Part shown: positions 19,401 to 29,948 of the stretch, piece by piece | Layout: every line of letters starts with the position of its first letter | Numbering within the stretch: position 1 is the first letter of the stretch | Assembly: GCF_946479765.1 (NCBI RefSeq) | Contig: NZ_CAMLHO010000007.1 | Location: forward strand, 25,826-89,825 | Direction of reading: 5' to 3' | Origin: an uncultured Aliivibrio sp. | GTDB lineage: Bacteria; Pseudomonadota; Gammaproteobacteria; Enterobacterales; Vibrionaceae | Length of the DNA: 64,000 nt | Notes under the pieces: model-generated | Databases searched by the model: none | Seen by the model: only the letters and a program-made list of their open reading frames with translations | What the model was told of the DNA's origin: nothing | Program-made: the position numbers and the translations under genes

Positions 19401-20231
19401 ATGAAAAAGCATCGTGCATTTCTCAAGTGGGCTGGCGGTAAATATAGTCTAGTAGAAGAAATTCAACGCCATCTTCCCGATGCTAGAAAACTGATCGAAC
19501 CTTTTGTTGGGGCGGGCTCAGTATTTTTAAATACCAACTATGATCATTACCTTCTTGCCGACATCAACCCTGATCTGATTAATCTTTATAACCACCTTAA
19601 AGATGACCCAGAGCGTTTTGTTGAAGATGTTCGTGTGTTGTTTCAACCAGAATATAATCAAAAAGAAGTGTATTTAGATCTGCGTATTGAATTTAATCAA
19701 TGCACAGATACTTACCGGCGCTCACTGCTTTTCTTATATATGAATCGTCATGGTTTTAATGGCTTATGCCGTTACAACAAAAAAGGCGGTTTTAATGTCC
19801 CTTTTGGTTCATATAAAAAGCCCTACTTCCCTGAAAAAGAGATGTATTTTTTTGCTGAAAAAGCCAAGAAAGCAACGTTTGTGTGTGAGGGATATCTAGA
19901 TAGTTTCAAACGTGCCCGTAAAGGTTGTGTGATTTATTGTGATCCCCCTTATGCGCCATTATCGTCTACCGCGAACTTTACCTCGTATGCGGGTAATGGT
20001 TTCTCTTTAGATGATCAAGCAGCTCTTGCTGATGTTGCTGAGAAAGCCGCATTTGAGCGTGATATTCCAGTATTAATTTCAAATCATGACACAATATTAA
20101 CTCGTCGTTTGTATCTTGGTGCAACGCTGAATACGATTAAGGTAAAACGTACCATTAGTCGAAATGCTGGCAGCAGAAATAAAGTGGATGAACTTATGGC
20201 TTTATTTTATGCGCCAAAATGTACTGAGTAA
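19401..20231 (+). CDS. dam: DNA adenine methylase (GATC)
   Basis: Methylates adenine N6 in GATC, for mismatch repair strand choice and replication control (essential for chromosome II replication in Vibrio, established knowledge). The 276-aa product has the SAM-binding FLKWAGGKYSLVEE at the N terminus, the conserved EPFVGAGSVFLN, RHGFNGLCRYN, and the catalytic DPPY motif in YCDPPYAPLSSTANF. It follows damX with an 82-base gap. Start ATG preceded by AAAAGAAGT. Confidence 0.97.
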   Translation: MKKHRAFLKWAGGKYSLVEEIQRHLPDARKLIEPFVGAGSVFLNTNYDHYLLADINPDLINLYNHLKDDPERFVEDVRVLFQPEYNQKEVYLDLRIEFNQCTDTYRRSLLFLYMNRHGFNGLCRYNKKGGFNVPFGSYKKPYFPEKEMYFFAEKAKKATFVCEGYLDSFKRARKGCVIYCDPPYAPLSSTANFTSYAGNGFSLDDQAALADVAEKAAFERDIPVLISNHDTILTRRLYLGATLNTIKVKRTISRNAGSRNKVDELMALFYAPKCTE

Positions 20232-20382
20232 ATTGAACGTCACCCTTCAAAAATCCGCTAGAAAGGTTAACAGAGCTTAAGACAGTTTTAAAATTATCAG
20301 GTAGAATTGCGCCGTCGATTTAATCGATTGCGCTATATCGTCATAGCCGTATTATAGATAATAATTAACCCTGAGGCTCAAC

Positions 20383-21060
20383 ATGAAAGATTTTTTGATT
20401 GCACCATCTATTCTCTCTGCTGATTTTGCACGTCTTGGTGAAGACGTTGAAAAAGTCTTAGCGTCAGGTGCTGATGTCGTTCACTTCGATGTAATGGACA
20501 ACCATTACGTACCAAATTTAACGTTTGGTGCTCCAATCTGTAAAGCGCTACGCGACTACGGTATTACAGCCCCTATTGATGTTCACTTAATGGTGAAACC
20601 GGTTGATAGTATGGTTCCTGAATTTGCTAAAGCTGGCGCAACCATGATTACTTTCCATGTGGAAGCATCTGAGCATGTTGATCGTACTCTTCAGTTAATT
20701 AAAGAGCATGGCTGTCAGGCGGGTGTGGTTCTTAATCCAGCGACGCCATTATCTTGTCTTGATTATATTCTGGATAAAGTAGACATGATTCTACTTATGT
20801 CGGTAAATCCAGGTTTTGGTGGTCAATCATTTATTCCACATACGTTAGATAAGTTGCGTGCAGTACGTAAATTAATTGATGAATCAGGTCGTAATATTCG
20901 TCTTGAAATCGATGGCGGCGTGAAGGTAGATAACATTCGTGAAATCGCTGAAGCGGGTGCGGATATGTTTGTTGCAGGCTCTGCTATTTTCAATCAACCA
21001 AACTATAAAGAAGTGATTGATGAAATGCGTGCAGAATTAGCAAAAGTGAAAGGTAACTAG
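20383..21060 (+). CDS. rpe: ribulose-phosphate 3-epimerase
   Basis: Interconverts ribulose 5-phosphate and xylulose 5-phosphate in the pentose phosphate pathway. The 225-aa TIM barrel shows [15 protein letters not shown], the metal-binding [35 protein letters not shown] and [12 protein letters not shown]. Ribosome site CTGAGG upstream. The stop is 5 bases before the gph start, as in the conserved dam-rpe-gph-trpS cluster. Confidence 0.97.
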   Translation: MKDFLIAPSILSADFARLGEDVEKVLASGADVVHFDVMDNHYVPNLTFGAPICKALRDYGITAPIDVHLMVKPVDSMVPEFAKAGATMITFHVEASEHVDRTLQLIKEHGCQAGVVLNPATPLSCLDYILDKVDMILLMSVNPGFGGQSFIPHTLDKLRAVRKLIDESGRNIRLEIDGGVKVDNIREIAEAGADMFVAGSAIFNQPNYKEVIDEMRAELAKVKGN

Positions 21061-21065
21061 AATTC

Positions 21066-21749
21066 ATGTTTGAAAATATCAAACTGATCGCTTTTGATTT
21101 GGATGGAACGTTACTTGATAGCGTTCCAGACTTAGCTCGTGCGGTTGATCTTGCTATGCAAGACGTTGGTTATCCAAGAGTAACACTAGAACAAGCGTCT
21201 CATTGGATTGGAAACGGCGCTGACGTCTTAGTTTCTCGCGCACTAAGCCAAAGTGTGACAGTACAAGAAGGGCTAGATCCTGAATTGATTAAGCAAGCTC
21301 GTGCTCGTTTAGATCATCATTACCATGATGGTGGACATAAGTTAAGTCACTTATATCTAAAGGTCAAAGAGACACTAGAAGCGCTTCATCAACAAGGGTA
21401 TACATTAGCTCTTGTTACCAATAAACCCGCTCAATTTGTACCTGAATTATTGGAGCAGCACCAACTTGCTCATCTATTTGTTGATGTGATTGGTGGTGAT
21501 ACGTTTGTTGAGAAAAAACCAAACCCATTTGCGCTGAATTGGTTGCTTGATAAATATCAATTAACACCTTCTGAGATGCTGATGGTGGGTGACTCAAGAA
21601 ATGATATTCAAGCAGCGAAAGCAGCAGGGTGTCGTAGCTTTGGTTTAACTTATGGTTATAACCATGGCGAGCCTATCGCAGATAGTCAACCTGATGTGGT
21701 TAGTGATGAATTTAATCATTTATTAGCCGTGATGAGTGTGGCAAGATAG
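21066..21749 (+). CDS. gph: phosphoglycolate phosphatase
   Basis: HAD-family hydrolase of 227 aa that removes 2-phosphoglycolate, mainly formed in DNA repair. HAD motif I is AFDLDGTLLDSVPDLA, motif II LALVTNKPAQ and motifs III/IV KPNPFALNW and MVGDSRNDIQAAKAAGC. The start lies 5 bases after rpe, so translation is probably coupled. A hairpin terminator follows before trpS. Confidence 0.95.
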   Translation: MFENIKLIAFDLDGTLLDSVPDLARAVDLAMQDVGYPRVTLEQASHWIGNGADVLVSRALSQSVTVQEGLDPELIKQARARLDHHYHDGGHKLSHLYLKVKETLEALHQQGYTLALVTNKPAQFVPELLEQHQLAHLFVDVIGGDTFVEKKPNPFALNWLLDKYQLTPSEMLMVGDSRNDIQAAKAAGCRSFGLTYGYNHGEPIADSQPDVVSDEFNHLLAVMSVAR

Positions 21750-21811
21750 TATTCATTGGTAAGTACAGTTAATTATGAAATATTAACCTTATCAAACCAA
21801 ACAGAATAACC

Positions 21812-21845
21812 ATTAAATGATCCCATTGTGGATCATTTAATTTTT
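21812..21845 (+). terminator. intrinsic terminator after gph
   Basis: ATTAAATGATCC and GGATCATTTAAT form a perfect 12-bp stem around CATTGT and are followed by TTTT. It lies between gph and trpS, so trpS is either read through or has its own promoter. Confidence 0.8.
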
Positions 21846-21869
21846 ACAGTTAAACAAGGAATTATAACC

Positions 21870-22886
21870 ATGAGCAAGCCCATCGTATTAAGTGGTGTTC
21901 AACCGTCAGGTGAACTAAGTATCGGTAACTACTTGGGTGCTCTACGTCAATGGCAACAGATGCAAGACGATTACGATTGTCAGTACTGCGTAGTAGACCT
22001 TCATGCAATTACGGTTCGCCAAGATCCTAAAGCACTTCATGAAGCGACACTGGATGCACTGGCAATTTGTCTAGCGGTTGGTGTTGATCCAAAGAAGAGC
22101 ACGCTATTTGTTCAGTCGCATGTACCAGAGCATGCTCAACTTGGTTGGCTTCTTAACTGTTACACCCAAATGGGTGAATTGAATCGTATGACTCAATTCA
22201 AAGATAAATCAAAGCGTTATGCAAATGACATCAATGTTGGTTTATTTGATTACCCAGTATTAATGGCGGCGGATATCCTACTTTATGGCGCACACCAAGT
22301 ACCTGTTGGTAGCGACCAAAAGCAGCATTTAGAATTAGCGCGTGATATTGCCAATCGTTTTAACAATATCTACAGCCCTGAAGCGCCATTATTTACCGTA
22401 CCGGAACCGTATATTCCTCAAGTGAATGCACGCGTAATGAGCTTGCAAGACGCGACGAAGAAGATGTCTAAATCAGACGATAACCGTAAGAACGTTATCA
22501 CGCTGTTAGAAGATCCTAAGTCGATTCTTAAGAAGATAAACAAAGCGCAAACAGACGCCGAAATGCCACCACGCATTGCTCATGATTGGGAAAATAAAGC
22601 GGGTATTTCAAACCTAATGGGTCTGTACTCTGCTGCATCAGGTAAAACGTTTGAAGAGATCGAAGCACAATACCAGGGTGTTGAAATGTACGGTCCATTC
22701 AAGAAAGACGTTGGTGAAGCTATTGTTACCATGCTTGAGCCTATCCAATCTGAATACAAGCGTATTCGTGACGATCGTGCTTACATGGATTCAGTAATGA
22801 AAGACGGTGCTGAGAAAGCATCAGAGCGCGCTGCTGTAACGCTGAAAAAAGCGTTTGAAGCGGTTGGCTTCGTTACTCGCCCGTAG
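21870..22886 (+). CDS. trpS: tryptophanyl-tRNA synthetase
   Basis: Class I synthetase of 338 aa that charges tRNA-Trp. The N terminus [18 protein letters not shown] holds the HIGH-equivalent; KKMSKSDDN is the KMSKS signature; [11 protein letters not shown] and [16 protein letters not shown] are typical. The ATG at 21870 has AAGGAA upstream; an earlier in-frame ATG at 21828 falls in the gph terminator and is rejected. Last gene of the dam-rpe-gph-trpS block, followed by a terminator. Confidence 0.97.
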   Translation: MSKPIVLSGVQPSGELSIGNYLGALRQWQQMQDDYDCQYCVVDLHAITVRQDPKALHEATLDALAICLAVGVDPKKSTLFVQSHVPEHAQLGWLLNCYTQMGELNRMTQFKDKSKRYANDINVGLFDYPVLMAADILLYGAHQVPVGSDQKQHLELARDIANRFNNIYSPEAPLFTVPEPYIPQVNARVMSLQDATKKMSKSDDNRKNVITLLEDPKSILKKINKAQTDAEMPPRIAHDWENKAGISNLMGLYSAASGKTFEEIEAQYQGVEMYGPFKKDVGEAIVTMLEPIQSEYKRIRDDRAYMDSVMKDGAEKASERAAVTLKKAFEAVGFVTRP

Positions 22887-22908
22887 TGATGTTTCTTTAT
22901 TAAATAGA

Positions 22909-22941
22909 TTGCTCGTAGGGTTACCTACGGGCAATTTTTTT
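22909..22941 (+). terminator. intrinsic terminator after trpS
   Basis: TTGCTCGTAGG pairs with CCTACGGGCAA (one mismatch or G-T) around GTTA and is followed by a run of T, 23 bases after the trpS stop. Confidence 0.85.
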
Positions 22942-22969
22942 CATTTATCTTTTTTAAAAGTAGTTTTAT

Positions 22970-23548
22970 ATGCTGTTAATTATCGACAATTATGATTCTT
23001 TTACTTACAACCTATATCAGTATTTCTGCGAGTTGGGTGCCGAGGTAAAAGTAGTTCGTAATGATCAAATCGACATTCTAGGCATTGAAGCTCTCAACCC
23101 ATCTCACTTAGTGATCTCTCCCGGCCCTTGTACTCCTAATGAGGCTGGAGTTTCTTTGCAAGCAATTGAATATTTTTCAGGCAAACTTCCGATCCTTGGC
23201 GTTTGTTTAGGTCATCAATCCATCGCTCAAGTATTTGGTGGTGATGTGGTACGAGCCAAAAAAGTGATGCATGGAAAAACCTCTCCAATAATTCACACCA
23301 ACCAGAGCGTATTTAAAGGATTGAATAATCCTCTTACCGTCACTCGCTATCACTCTCTTATTGTCAAAGCTGAAACTCTACCTAGTTGCTTTGAAGTAAC
23401 TGCATGGACTGAAAATGAAGCAGGAGAAATGGATGAAATTATGGGTTTTTGTCATAAAACGTTGCCCATTGAAGCGGTCCAATTCCACCCTGAATCGATA
23501 ATGACTGAGCAAGGTCACGATATCTTGTCTAATTTTTTTAATAAATAA
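22970..23548 (+). CDS. pabA: aminodeoxychorismate/anthranilate synthase glutamine amidotransferase subunit
   Basis: Class I glutamine amidotransferase of 192 aa that supplies ammonia to PabB for 4-amino-4-deoxychorismate (folate pathway). The N terminus is [18 protein letters not shown], the nucleophile Cys lies in [15 protein letters not shown] and the His-Glu pair in [12 protein letters not shown]. It is not in a trp operon but upstream of argD, the position of pabA in Vibrionaceae and enterobacteria; TrpG-like dual use cannot be excluded from sequence. Confidence 0.9.
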   Translation: MLLIIDNYDSFTYNLYQYFCELGAEVKVVRNDQIDILGIEALNPSHLVISPGPCTPNEAGVSLQAIEYFSGKLPILGVCLGHQSIAQVFGGDVVRAKKVMHGKTSPIIHTNQSVFKGLNNPLTVTRYHSLIVKAETLPSCFEVTAWTENEAGEMDEIMGFCHKTLPIEAVQFHPESIMTEQGHDILSNFFNK

Positions 23549-23855
23549 TTAATATATCCAGAATACTCTAGAGCGATCCAGTTCACCCTTCTTACTTTTT
23601 CTTTACTTCCTTATCTTTCCTTTTTATCTGATGATTTATGCAAAAAGGCCATATCGTCTATTCTTATAAATTCGTTTACTTATCTCATTACCTGCTATAG
23701 CTTGGATTATAACTATTCTAATAAACTGACTTATCAGTCATTTTTTAATGGGTGATGGCACTTTTTTAGTTCAAAAAAAGAATTTTGTGCTATTGAAAAG
23801 GTTAATGATTTGTAAATACTATGCTGAAAAACGGCATACGCAGAAGGAAAGTGTG
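23549..23855. other. 307-base pabA-argD intergenic region
   Basis: AT-rich leader before argD with no convincing gene; a frame running into argD from 23748 is an upstream extension without its own Shine-Dalgarno. A TATAACT-like -10 candidate lies near 23708. I see no clear ARG box. Confidence 0.5.
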
Positions 23856-25070
23856 ATGACGACCAATTCACAAGTCGAACGTAAAGATTTTAATGATGTA
23901 ATGGTACCTTGCTATAACCCGATGGAAGTGATTCCAGTGAAAGGGGCTGGTGCTCGAGTGTGGGATCAAGCGGGTAAAGAATACGTTGATTTTGCAGGTG
24001 GTATTGCAGTGAGCTGTCTTGGCCATTGTCATCCAGTCATGGTGACGGCATTGCAAGAGCAATCTCAGAAGCTGTGGCATTTAAGTAATGTGATGACCAA
24101 TGAGCCAGCGATTCGTTTAGCAAAAAAGTTAACGGAAGTCTCATTTGCTGAGAAAGTCTTTTTTGCTAACTCTGGTGCGGAAGCGAATGAAGCGGCATTG
24201 AAGCTAGCTCGTCGTTGGGCTGTAGATGTTCACGGTGTAGAAAAAAGTGAAATTATCGCTTTCAAACAAGGCTTTCATGGTCGAACGTTCTTTACCGTAA
24301 CGGTTGGAGGTCAAGCCGCTTATTCAGATGGTTTTGGTCCTAAGCCCGGTGATATTTCTCATCTTGAATACAATAATCTTGCAGAACTTGAAGCGCACAT
24401 GTCAGAAAAAACCTGTGCGATCATGATGGAACCACTGCAAGGCGAGGGTGGTCTTATTTCACCAACCGCTGAATTTGTTGAAGGTGTGAGAGCACTCTGT
24501 GACAAATATCATGCCCTACTTATTTTTGATGAAGTTCAAACGGGTAATGGTCGTACTGGTGATTTTTATGCGTATCAAGGTTTAGGGGTAACGCCTGATA
24601 TTTTAAGTACAGCAAAATCATTAGGTGGTGGTTTCCCAATTGGTGCCATGCTAACAACGACAGAGCTCGCTCAGCATTTAAAGGTGGGAACACATGGTTC
24701 AACCTATGGTGGTAATCCATTAGCTTGTGCAGTGGCTGAAGCTGTCATTGAAGAAGTATCAAAACCTGAAACTCTTGCGGGCGTAAAAGAGCGTGAGCAA
24801 TGGTTCCGTGAGCATCTTAATGTGTTGAATGCTAAATATGACATGTTTTCTGAGATCCGAGGTAAAGGCTTATTGCTTGGTGCTGTCTTAAATGATGCAT
24901 GGCAAGGGCGAGCGCGTGATGTTCTGGTTGCTGCTGGTGAGCAAGGATTAATGGTTCTTGTTGCTGGTGTTAATGTGGTTCGTTTTACCCCATCTCTTGT
25001 TATTACAAAAGAAGATGTAGAGTTAGGTTTTGAGCGTTTAGATAAGGCGCTTGCTTCACTCAATAGCTAG
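23856..25070 (+). CDS. argD: acetylornithine/succinylornithine aminotransferase
   Basis: PLP-dependent class III aminotransferase of 404 aa. It acts in arginine synthesis (N-acetylornithine) and, given the next genes, probably also in arginine succinyltransferase catabolism as AstC. Features: [41 protein letters not shown] and the PLP lysine in [15 protein letters not shown]. The ATG at 23856 has AGAAGGAAAG upstream. Downstream astA and astD follow after a terminator and a 157-base gap. Confidence 0.95.
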   Translation: MTTNSQVERKDFNDVMVPCYNPMEVIPVKGAGARVWDQAGKEYVDFAGGIAVSCLGHCHPVMVTALQEQSQKLWHLSNVMTNEPAIRLAKKLTEVSFAEKVFFANSGAEANEAALKLARRWAVDVHGVEKSEIIAFKQGFHGRTFFTVTVGGQAAYSDGFGPKPGDISHLEYNNLAELEAHMSEKTCAIMMEPLQGEGGLISPTAEFVEGVRALCDKYHALLIFDEVQTGNGRTGDFYAYQGLGVTPDILSTAKSLGGGFPIGAMLTTTELAQHLKVGTHGSTYGGNPLACAVAEAVIEEVSKPETLAGVKEREQWFREHLNVLNAKYDMFSEIRGKGLLLGAVLNDAWQGRARDVLVAAGEQGLMVLVAGVNVVRFTPSLVITKEDVELGFERLDKALASLNS

Positions 25071-25083
25071 AATTTCCTAGGGA

Positions 25084-25112
25084 TTTGGGCAGCTTCAGAG
25101 TTGCCCTATTTT
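25084..25112 (+). terminator. intrinsic terminator after argD
   Basis: GGGCAGCT and AGTTGCCC pair with one G-T around TCAG, followed by TATTTTT, 15 bases after the argD stop. Confidence 0.7.
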
Positions 25113-25227
25113 TGTTCGCTATATAAACCAATTTTACATTCTAAGTGTTCACTCCAATGGATAGCCTTGAAGTTATATCTATTGGACTTAGCACAACCTA
25201 TGAAACATCGCATCGGAGGGAATATTG

Positions 25228-26244
25228 ATGCTTGTTATTCGCCCTATCACTCAGGAAGATTATCCTGCGCTTCATCAGTGTGCCGTTGAATCGGGACATG
25301 GATTTACCTCGTTACCTGTGAATGAAGAACAGTTACGAAATCGAATAGAACATTCTATTGGTAGCTTCCAAAAAGAAGTGCAAGCCCCGGGAACAGAAGG
25401 TTACTTAATGGTTGGGGAAGATTCGGTTTCTGGTGAGGTTACTGGTACCACAGGAATTGAAGCTGCCGTTGGTTTAGATTCTCCTTTCTATAATTATCAC
25501 ATCAGTAAAGTCGTTCATTTTTCAAGAAAACTAAACGTGAATAATGTTGTTAAAGTGCTCACGTTTGGCAGTAATTACACCGGCAGTACTGAAATTTGCA
25601 CCCTTTTCTTGCGTCCTGAATTTCGTGAAGGCCTTAATGGACGATTGATGTCTAAAGCTCGATTCTTAATGATGGCAGAGCATCCTCATCGGTTTTCTGA
25701 CACCATTTTTGCAGAGATGCGTGGTGTGTCGGACAAGGAAGGAGGGTCGCCATTTTGGAAGTGGCTACAAAAGCATTTTTTTTCTATTGATTTCACTGAA
25801 GCTGATTATTTAACAGGTATTGGTTATAAAGGTTTTATTGCCGATCTTATGCCTAAATTACCGATTTACGTTAGCTTATTAAGTAAAGAGGCACAGGAAG
25901 TCATTGGTAAGGTGCATGACAACACTAAGCCTGCGTTGAAGCTATTAGAAAATGAAGGCTTTCGTTGTCGCGGCTACGTCGATATTTTTGATGCAGGTCC
26001 AACCGTTGAGTGTGATTTACGCAGCATTGAATCCGTTAGAAATTCATTTAAAGCCAAAGTCATTATTACGGAACATAACAGCTCGCAACAGTATTTAATC
26101 TCAAATACATCGTTTGAGAATTTCAGAGCAACAGCAACTATCGCCGCTTACGATAAAGCGACCGATACCGTTCATTTAACCCAAGAAGCGGCAACAGCTT
26201 TACAAGTTAATGTGGATGATTACGTACGTTTATTAGCTCAATAG
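25228..26244 (+). CDS. astA: arginine N-succinyltransferase
   Basis: First step of the AST pathway of arginine degradation: succinyl-CoA plus arginine to N2-succinylarginine. The 338-aa product has the GNAT-like N terminus MLVIRPITQEDYPALHQCA, the conserved CTLFLRPEFREG and RFSDTIFAEMRG, and KPALKLLENEGFRCRGYVDI. The ATG at 25228 is preceded by CGGAGGG; the TTG immediately before it is in frame but poorly placed. Followed after 12 bases by astD. Confidence 0.95.
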   Translation: MLVIRPITQEDYPALHQCAVESGHGFTSLPVNEEQLRNRIEHSIGSFQKEVQAPGTEGYLMVGEDSVSGEVTGTTGIEAAVGLDSPFYNYHISKVVHFSRKLNVNNVVKVLTFGSNYTGSTEICTLFLRPEFREGLNGRLMSKARFLMMAEHPHRFSDTIFAEMRGVSDKEGGSPFWKWLQKHFFSIDFTEADYLTGIGYKGFIADLMPKLPIYVSLLSKEAQEVIGKVHDNTKPALKLLENEGFRCRGYVDIFDAGPTVECDLRSIESVRNSFKAKVIITEHNSSQQYLISNTSFENFRATATIAAYDKATDTVHLTQEAATALQVNVDDYVRLLAQ

Positions 26245-26256
26245 AGGACAACGGAT

Positions 26257-27714
26257 ATGACACATTGGATTGCAGGGGATTGGGTTTCAGGTAATGGTGA
26301 AACAATACAATCAGTAAGCCCGTACAACAGTGAAATAGTGTGGGAAGGGGGCAGCGCAACCAAAGAACAGGTTGAGTCAGCCGTTAGTGCGGCACGTCAT
26401 GCCTTTATTGAGTGGAAAAAACAGCCTTTTGAAGCACGCCAAGCAATCGTTGAGCGTTTTGCAGAATTAGTGAAAGAGAATACTGATTTGATAGCAGAAG
26501 TTATCGCGAAAGAAACCGGTAAGCCATTTTGGGAAACCAAAACTGAAGCGGGCGCTATGGTTGGTAAAATTGCCATTTCGATTCGTGCTTATCATGAAAG
26601 AACGCCTTATAAAGAGCGTGAATCTGCGGGAAATAAAATAGTACTAAGACATCGTCCATTAGGTGTTATGGCTGTCTTTGGGCCGTACAACTTCCCTGGG
26701 CACCTGCCTAATGGTCATATCGTTCCTGCATTGCTTGCGGGTAATACCGTGGTATTAAAGCCATCAGAACAAACGCCATGGACCAGTGAAGTGGTCATGA
26801 AGCTATGGCAGCAAGCAGGGTTGCCTAATGGAGTCATTAATCTAGTCCAAGGTGCTCGTGCAACAGGTGAGGCGCTAGCAGGAGCTAAGGGGATTGATGG
26901 ACTGTTATTTACCGGTAGTGCGAATACTGGGCATATATTACATAGCCAATTCTCAGGGGATACAGGAAAAATGCTCGCTCTAGAAATGGGAGGTAATAAT
27001 CCAATGGTTATTTCCAAGTCCTTTGGTGAGCAAGAAGCTGCCGTTTATACGATTATTCAATCGGCATTTATTAGTGCGGGTCAGCGTTGTACTTGTGCTC
27101 GTCGTTTGTATGTTCCTACAGGTAAGGCGGGAGATGAGTTATTAGTTCGTCTTGTTGAAGTGGCAAAAACCATCGTGGTTGATCAACCTTTTGCCGAGAA
27201 TACGCCATTTATGGGACCACAAATCTCAGTTGCAGCAGCAGAGTTTATTCTCAACGCTCAGAAGAATTTACAAGATTTAGGTGGGGAGTCTTTGCTTGAA
27301 GCTAAAAGCCTAGGTCACGCCTTTGTTTCTCCGGGTATTATCGATGCTACTAATGTTGCTGAATTACCTGATGAAGAATACTTTGGACCATTACTACAAG
27401 TCGTGCGTTATGAGACATTAGAAGAAGCGGTAGAGCTTGCTAATGACACTCGCTATGGTTTATCTGCGGGTCTAGTATCGACGGATGACAGTGAGTGGGA
27501 ATACTTTGTAGAACACATTCGTGCTGGTATCGTTAATCGCAATCGTCAATTGACTGGTGCGAGTGGTGATGCGCCATTTGGTGGGCCAGGTGCCTCTGGC
27601 AATATGAAACCAAGCGCGTATTACGCTGCGGATTACTGTGCATACCCAATGGCGTCAATGGAAGGGGATGCCTGTGAAATTCCTGCTCAACTTTCTCCGG
27701 GTCTAACTCTATAA
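26257..27714 (+). CDS. astD: succinylglutamate semialdehyde dehydrogenase
   Basis: NAD-dependent aldehyde dehydrogenase of 485 aa, fourth step of the AST pathway. It shows [19 protein letters not shown], the catalytic Glu in [10 protein letters not shown] and the catalytic Cys in [11 protein letters not shown], plus [21 protein letters not shown] near the end, typical of AstD. Shine-Dalgarno AGAGGAC. astB and astE are not in this window. Confidence 0.95.
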   Translation: MTHWIAGDWVSGNGETIQSVSPYNSEIVWEGGSATKEQVESAVSAARHAFIEWKKQPFEARQAIVERFAELVKENTDLIAEVIAKETGKPFWETKTEAGAMVGKIAISIRAYHERTPYKERESAGNKIVLRHRPLGVMAVFGPYNFPGHLPNGHIVPALLAGNTVVLKPSEQTPWTSEVVMKLWQQAGLPNGVINLVQGARATGEALAGAKGIDGLLFTGSANTGHILHSQFSGDTGKMLALEMGGNNPMVISKSFGEQEAAVYTIIQSAFISAGQRCTCARRLYVPTGKAGDELLVRLVEVAKTIVVDQPFAENTPFMGPQISVAAAEFILNAQKNLQDLGGESLLEAKSLGHAFVSPGIIDATNVAELPDEEYFGPLLQVVRYETLEEAVELANDTRYGLSAGLVSTDDSEWEYFVEHIRAGIVNRNRQLTGASGDAPFGGPGASGNMKPSAYYAADYCAYPMASMEGDACEIPAQLSPGLTL

Positions 27715-27729
27715 GTTAAGGTGATAAGA

Positions 27730-28524
27730 ATGAATAAGGTAAATTCTTTATTTGCAGCATTGTGGCAAGATTATGTTGATCGTCTATCGCCATCGGCAGG
27801 CAAGGTACATCAGTTATTGTCTAATGGCGATGAGTTGATTAATGATCATATTGCGTTACGTACTTTTAATTTACCCAAGGTAGGTTTGCAGGCGTTAGCA
27901 GCACCATTTTTAGCGATAGGTTATAAAGCGTGTGATACTTATTATTTTGAAGCGAAGAAGTTGAAAGCACAGCACTTTGAGCATCCAGATCCTAATGCAC
28001 CACTTGTTTTTATTAGTGAATTGTTAGTTGAAGAATTGTCTGTTGAAACTCAGAAAATCATCCATTCTTTAGTTGAACAAGTTCCAGCGCATTATTTTGC
28101 CACCAGTGATTTTCTTTCTTCTGGAAGGCCTTGGGCATTACGCTTTGAAGAGTATCAAACCTTAGCAAAAGAGAGTGAATATGCTTCTTGGTTAGCGGCT
28201 CATGGTTATGGAGCTAATCACTTTACTGTCTATGTAAATCAGCTTGAAGAGTTTGCTGAAGTGGTTGATGTAAACCAATACTTACGTGATTCTGGTTTTG
28301 CGATGAATGAAGTTGGTGGTGAAGTGAAAGGCTCTCCTGAGGTTTATTTAGAGCAATCATCAACGATGGCAGATAAAGTAACAGTAAGCTTTATTGAGGG
28401 AGAGTTTGACATTCCAGGTGGTTTCTATGAGTTTGCTAAACGTTATGAATTACCAAATGGAAAGATCTATACCGGTTTTGTCGCTGCGTCTGCTGATAAA
28501 ATTTTTGAAAGTACAGATGGGTAG
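27730..28524 (+). CDS. DUF1338 family protein (2-oxoadipate dioxygenase-like)
   Basis: A 264-aa member of the DUF1338 family. Longer relatives (HglS/YdcJ) are Fe(II)-dependent 2-oxoadipate dioxygenase/decarboxylases of lysine breakdown. Likely metal-binding regions are visible: LINDHIALRTFN, YGANHFTVYVNQLEEF and SFIEGEFDIPGGFYEFAKRY. The short form is common behind astD in Vibrionaceae, so it may act on a related oxo acid; substrate unknown. The ATG at 27730 follows AAGGTGATAAG. It lies 15 bases after astD and is probably co-transcribed. Confidence 0.85.
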   Translation: MNKVNSLFAALWQDYVDRLSPSAGKVHQLLSNGDELINDHIALRTFNLPKVGLQALAAPFLAIGYKACDTYYFEAKKLKAQHFEHPDPNAPLVFISELLVEELSVETQKIIHSLVEQVPAHYFATSDFLSSGRPWALRFEEYQTLAKESEYASWLAAHGYGANHFTVYVNQLEEFAEVVDVNQYLRDSGFAMNEVGGEVKGSPEVYLEQSSTMADKVTVSFIEGEFDIPGGFYEFAKRYELPNGKIYTGFVAASADKIFESTDG

Positions 28525-28544
28525 ATTTTAAATATTTAGGCATA

Positions 28545-28572
28545 AAAAACGCAGCCAATCAGCTGCGTTTTA
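28545..28572. terminator. bidirectional terminator between the DUF1338 gene and crp
   Basis: AAAACGCAGC pairs perfectly with GCTGCGTTTT around CAATCA; A and T tracts on both sides serve the two convergent genes. Confidence 0.88.
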
Positions 28573-28594
28573 TGTATTTATGGTAAGCGTTAAA

Positions 28595-29227
28595 TTAACG
28601 AGTACCGTAAACTACGATTGTTTTACCGTGTGCTGAAATCAAGTTTTGCTCTTCAAGCATCTTCAAGATACGACCAACAGTTTCACGTGAACAACCTACA
28701 ATTTGACCAATCTCTTGACGAGTGATTTTAATTTGCATGCCATCTGGGTGAGTCATAGCATCTGGTTGCTTAGCTAGATTCAGTAGCGTCTGAGCGATAC
28801 GGCCTGTTACGTCTAGGAATGCTAAATCACCGACTTTTTGGCTAGTGATTTGTAGACGAGTTGCCATTTGAGCAGAAAGGCGCATCAGAATGTCAGGGTT
28901 TACTTGAATAAGCTGACGGAATTTCTTGAATGAGATTTCAGCTACTTCACAAGGGCTTTTCGCACGAACCCATGCAGAACGCTCTTGACCTTCTTCAAAT
29001 AAGCCAAGCTCACCGATGAAATCACCTTGATTAAGGTAAGAAAGGATCATTTCTTTACCTTCTTCATCTTTAATAAGTACAGCCACTGAACCTTTAACGA
29101 TGTAGTAAAGCGTTTCTGCTTTTTCGCCAGCGTGGATTAGTGTGCTTTTTGAAGGGTACTTATGGATATGACAGTGAGACAAGAACCATTCTAATGTTGG
29201 ATCTGTCTGAGGTTTACCTAGAACCAT
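28595..29227 (-). CDS. crp: cyclic AMP receptor protein
   Basis: Global cAMP-responsive regulator, 210 aa, the same length as E. coli CRP. The cAMP-binding region includes [20 protein letters not shown] (Arg and Ser contacts), and the C-terminal helix-turn-helix is [19 protein letters not shown]. Divergent from an OsmC-family gene (yhfA position), as in E. coli. A symmetric CRP-like site lies in the shared gap at 29425. Confidence 0.98.
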   Translation of the reverse strand: MVLGKPQTDPTLEWFLSHCHIHKYPSKSTLIHAGEKAETLYYIVKGSVAVLIKDEEGKEMILSYLNQGDFIGELGLFEEGQERSAWVRAKSPCEVAEISFKKFRQLIQVNPDILMRLSAQMATRLQITSQKVGDLAFLDVTGRIAQTLLNLAKQPDAMTHPDGMQIKITRQEIGQIVGCSRETVGRILKMLEEQNLISAHGKTIVVYGTR

Positions 29228-29424
29228 ATTTTATACTTCCTCTGCGTTTGCCAAGTAGGCGATGTCCATTTTAAAATAACTGAGCCAAATATCAGTTTGG
29301 CCTATACAATATGGTTATCGGAACAAGGCTGCATGTTCGTTGAGATAATTGATAAAATCATACCCTGTTTCGCAACCAATTTCTTGACTTTGATCGTATG
29401 AATAGTGGGACCAAGGGCACAGTT

Positions 29425-29442
29425 TCGTGAAATGAATCACGA
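29425..29442. promoter_or_regulatory. CRP-like palindrome between crp and the OsmC gene
   Basis: TCGTGA-N6-TCACGA is a perfect dyad with CRP spacing; the core differs from TGTGA-N6-TCACA only at the outer bases. It is 31 bases before the OsmC gene start. It may mediate CRP control of one or both divergent genes. Confidence 0.55.
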
Positions 29443-29472
29443 GTTTTCCTTTTATGTAGTAAAGAGGCTTTT

Positions 29473-29874
29473 ATGAATGCTGAAGTTAAATGGATTGATG
29501 GATTTACTTTCTTAGGTCAATCTCAATCTGGTCACTCTGTTGTTATGGATGGTAATGGTGGAGAAAAAGCCCCAAGCCCGATGGAATTAGTATTAATGGC
29601 TGCGGGTGGGTGCAGTTCTGTTGATGTGGTTGATGGTTTAAAATCAGTAAATCAAGTTGTGACAGGGTGTATCGCCAAGCTATCAAGTGAGCGAAGAGAG
29701 AGTGCGCCAAAACTGTTTACTCATGTGAATATTCATTTTGAAGTGAGTGGACATAATCTTGATCCTAAGGTGGTTGAGCAAGTTACAGCGGATTCATTAC
29801 AGAAGTATTGTTCGGTGTGTTTAATGCTAGGTGAAGGCATTGAGATGACGCATTCTTGGGAAATTATAGCTTAG
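29473..29874 (+). CDS. OsmC family protein (YhfA-like)
   Basis: A 133-aa OsmC/Ohr-fold protein. The two family cysteines are in LMAAGGCSSVDVVDGL and LQKYCSVCLMLGEG; in relatives they form a thiol peroxidase site. It sits divergent to crp, the conserved yhfA context. The ATG follows AGAGGC. The substrate is not known. Confidence 0.88.
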   Translation: MNAEVKWIDGFTFLGQSQSGHSVVMDGNGGEKAPSPMELVLMAAGGCSSVDVVDGLKSVNQVVTGCIAKLSSERRESAPKLFTHVNIHFEVSGHNLDPKVVEQVTADSLQKYCSVCLMLGEGIEMTHSWEIIA

Positions 29875-29889
29875 GTAATTCTTCCAAAT

Positions 29890-29928
29890 AAAAAGCCTCA
29901 CACATGGTTATGAGTGAGGCTTATTTTT
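29890..29928. terminator. bidirectional terminator between the OsmC gene and hslU
   Basis: GCCTCAC and GTGAGGC form a stem with further CAT/ATG pairing inside, flanked by A and T tracts; it ends two convergent transcripts. Confidence 0.85.
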
Positions 29929-29948
29929 AACTATTATTTAATCGTAAA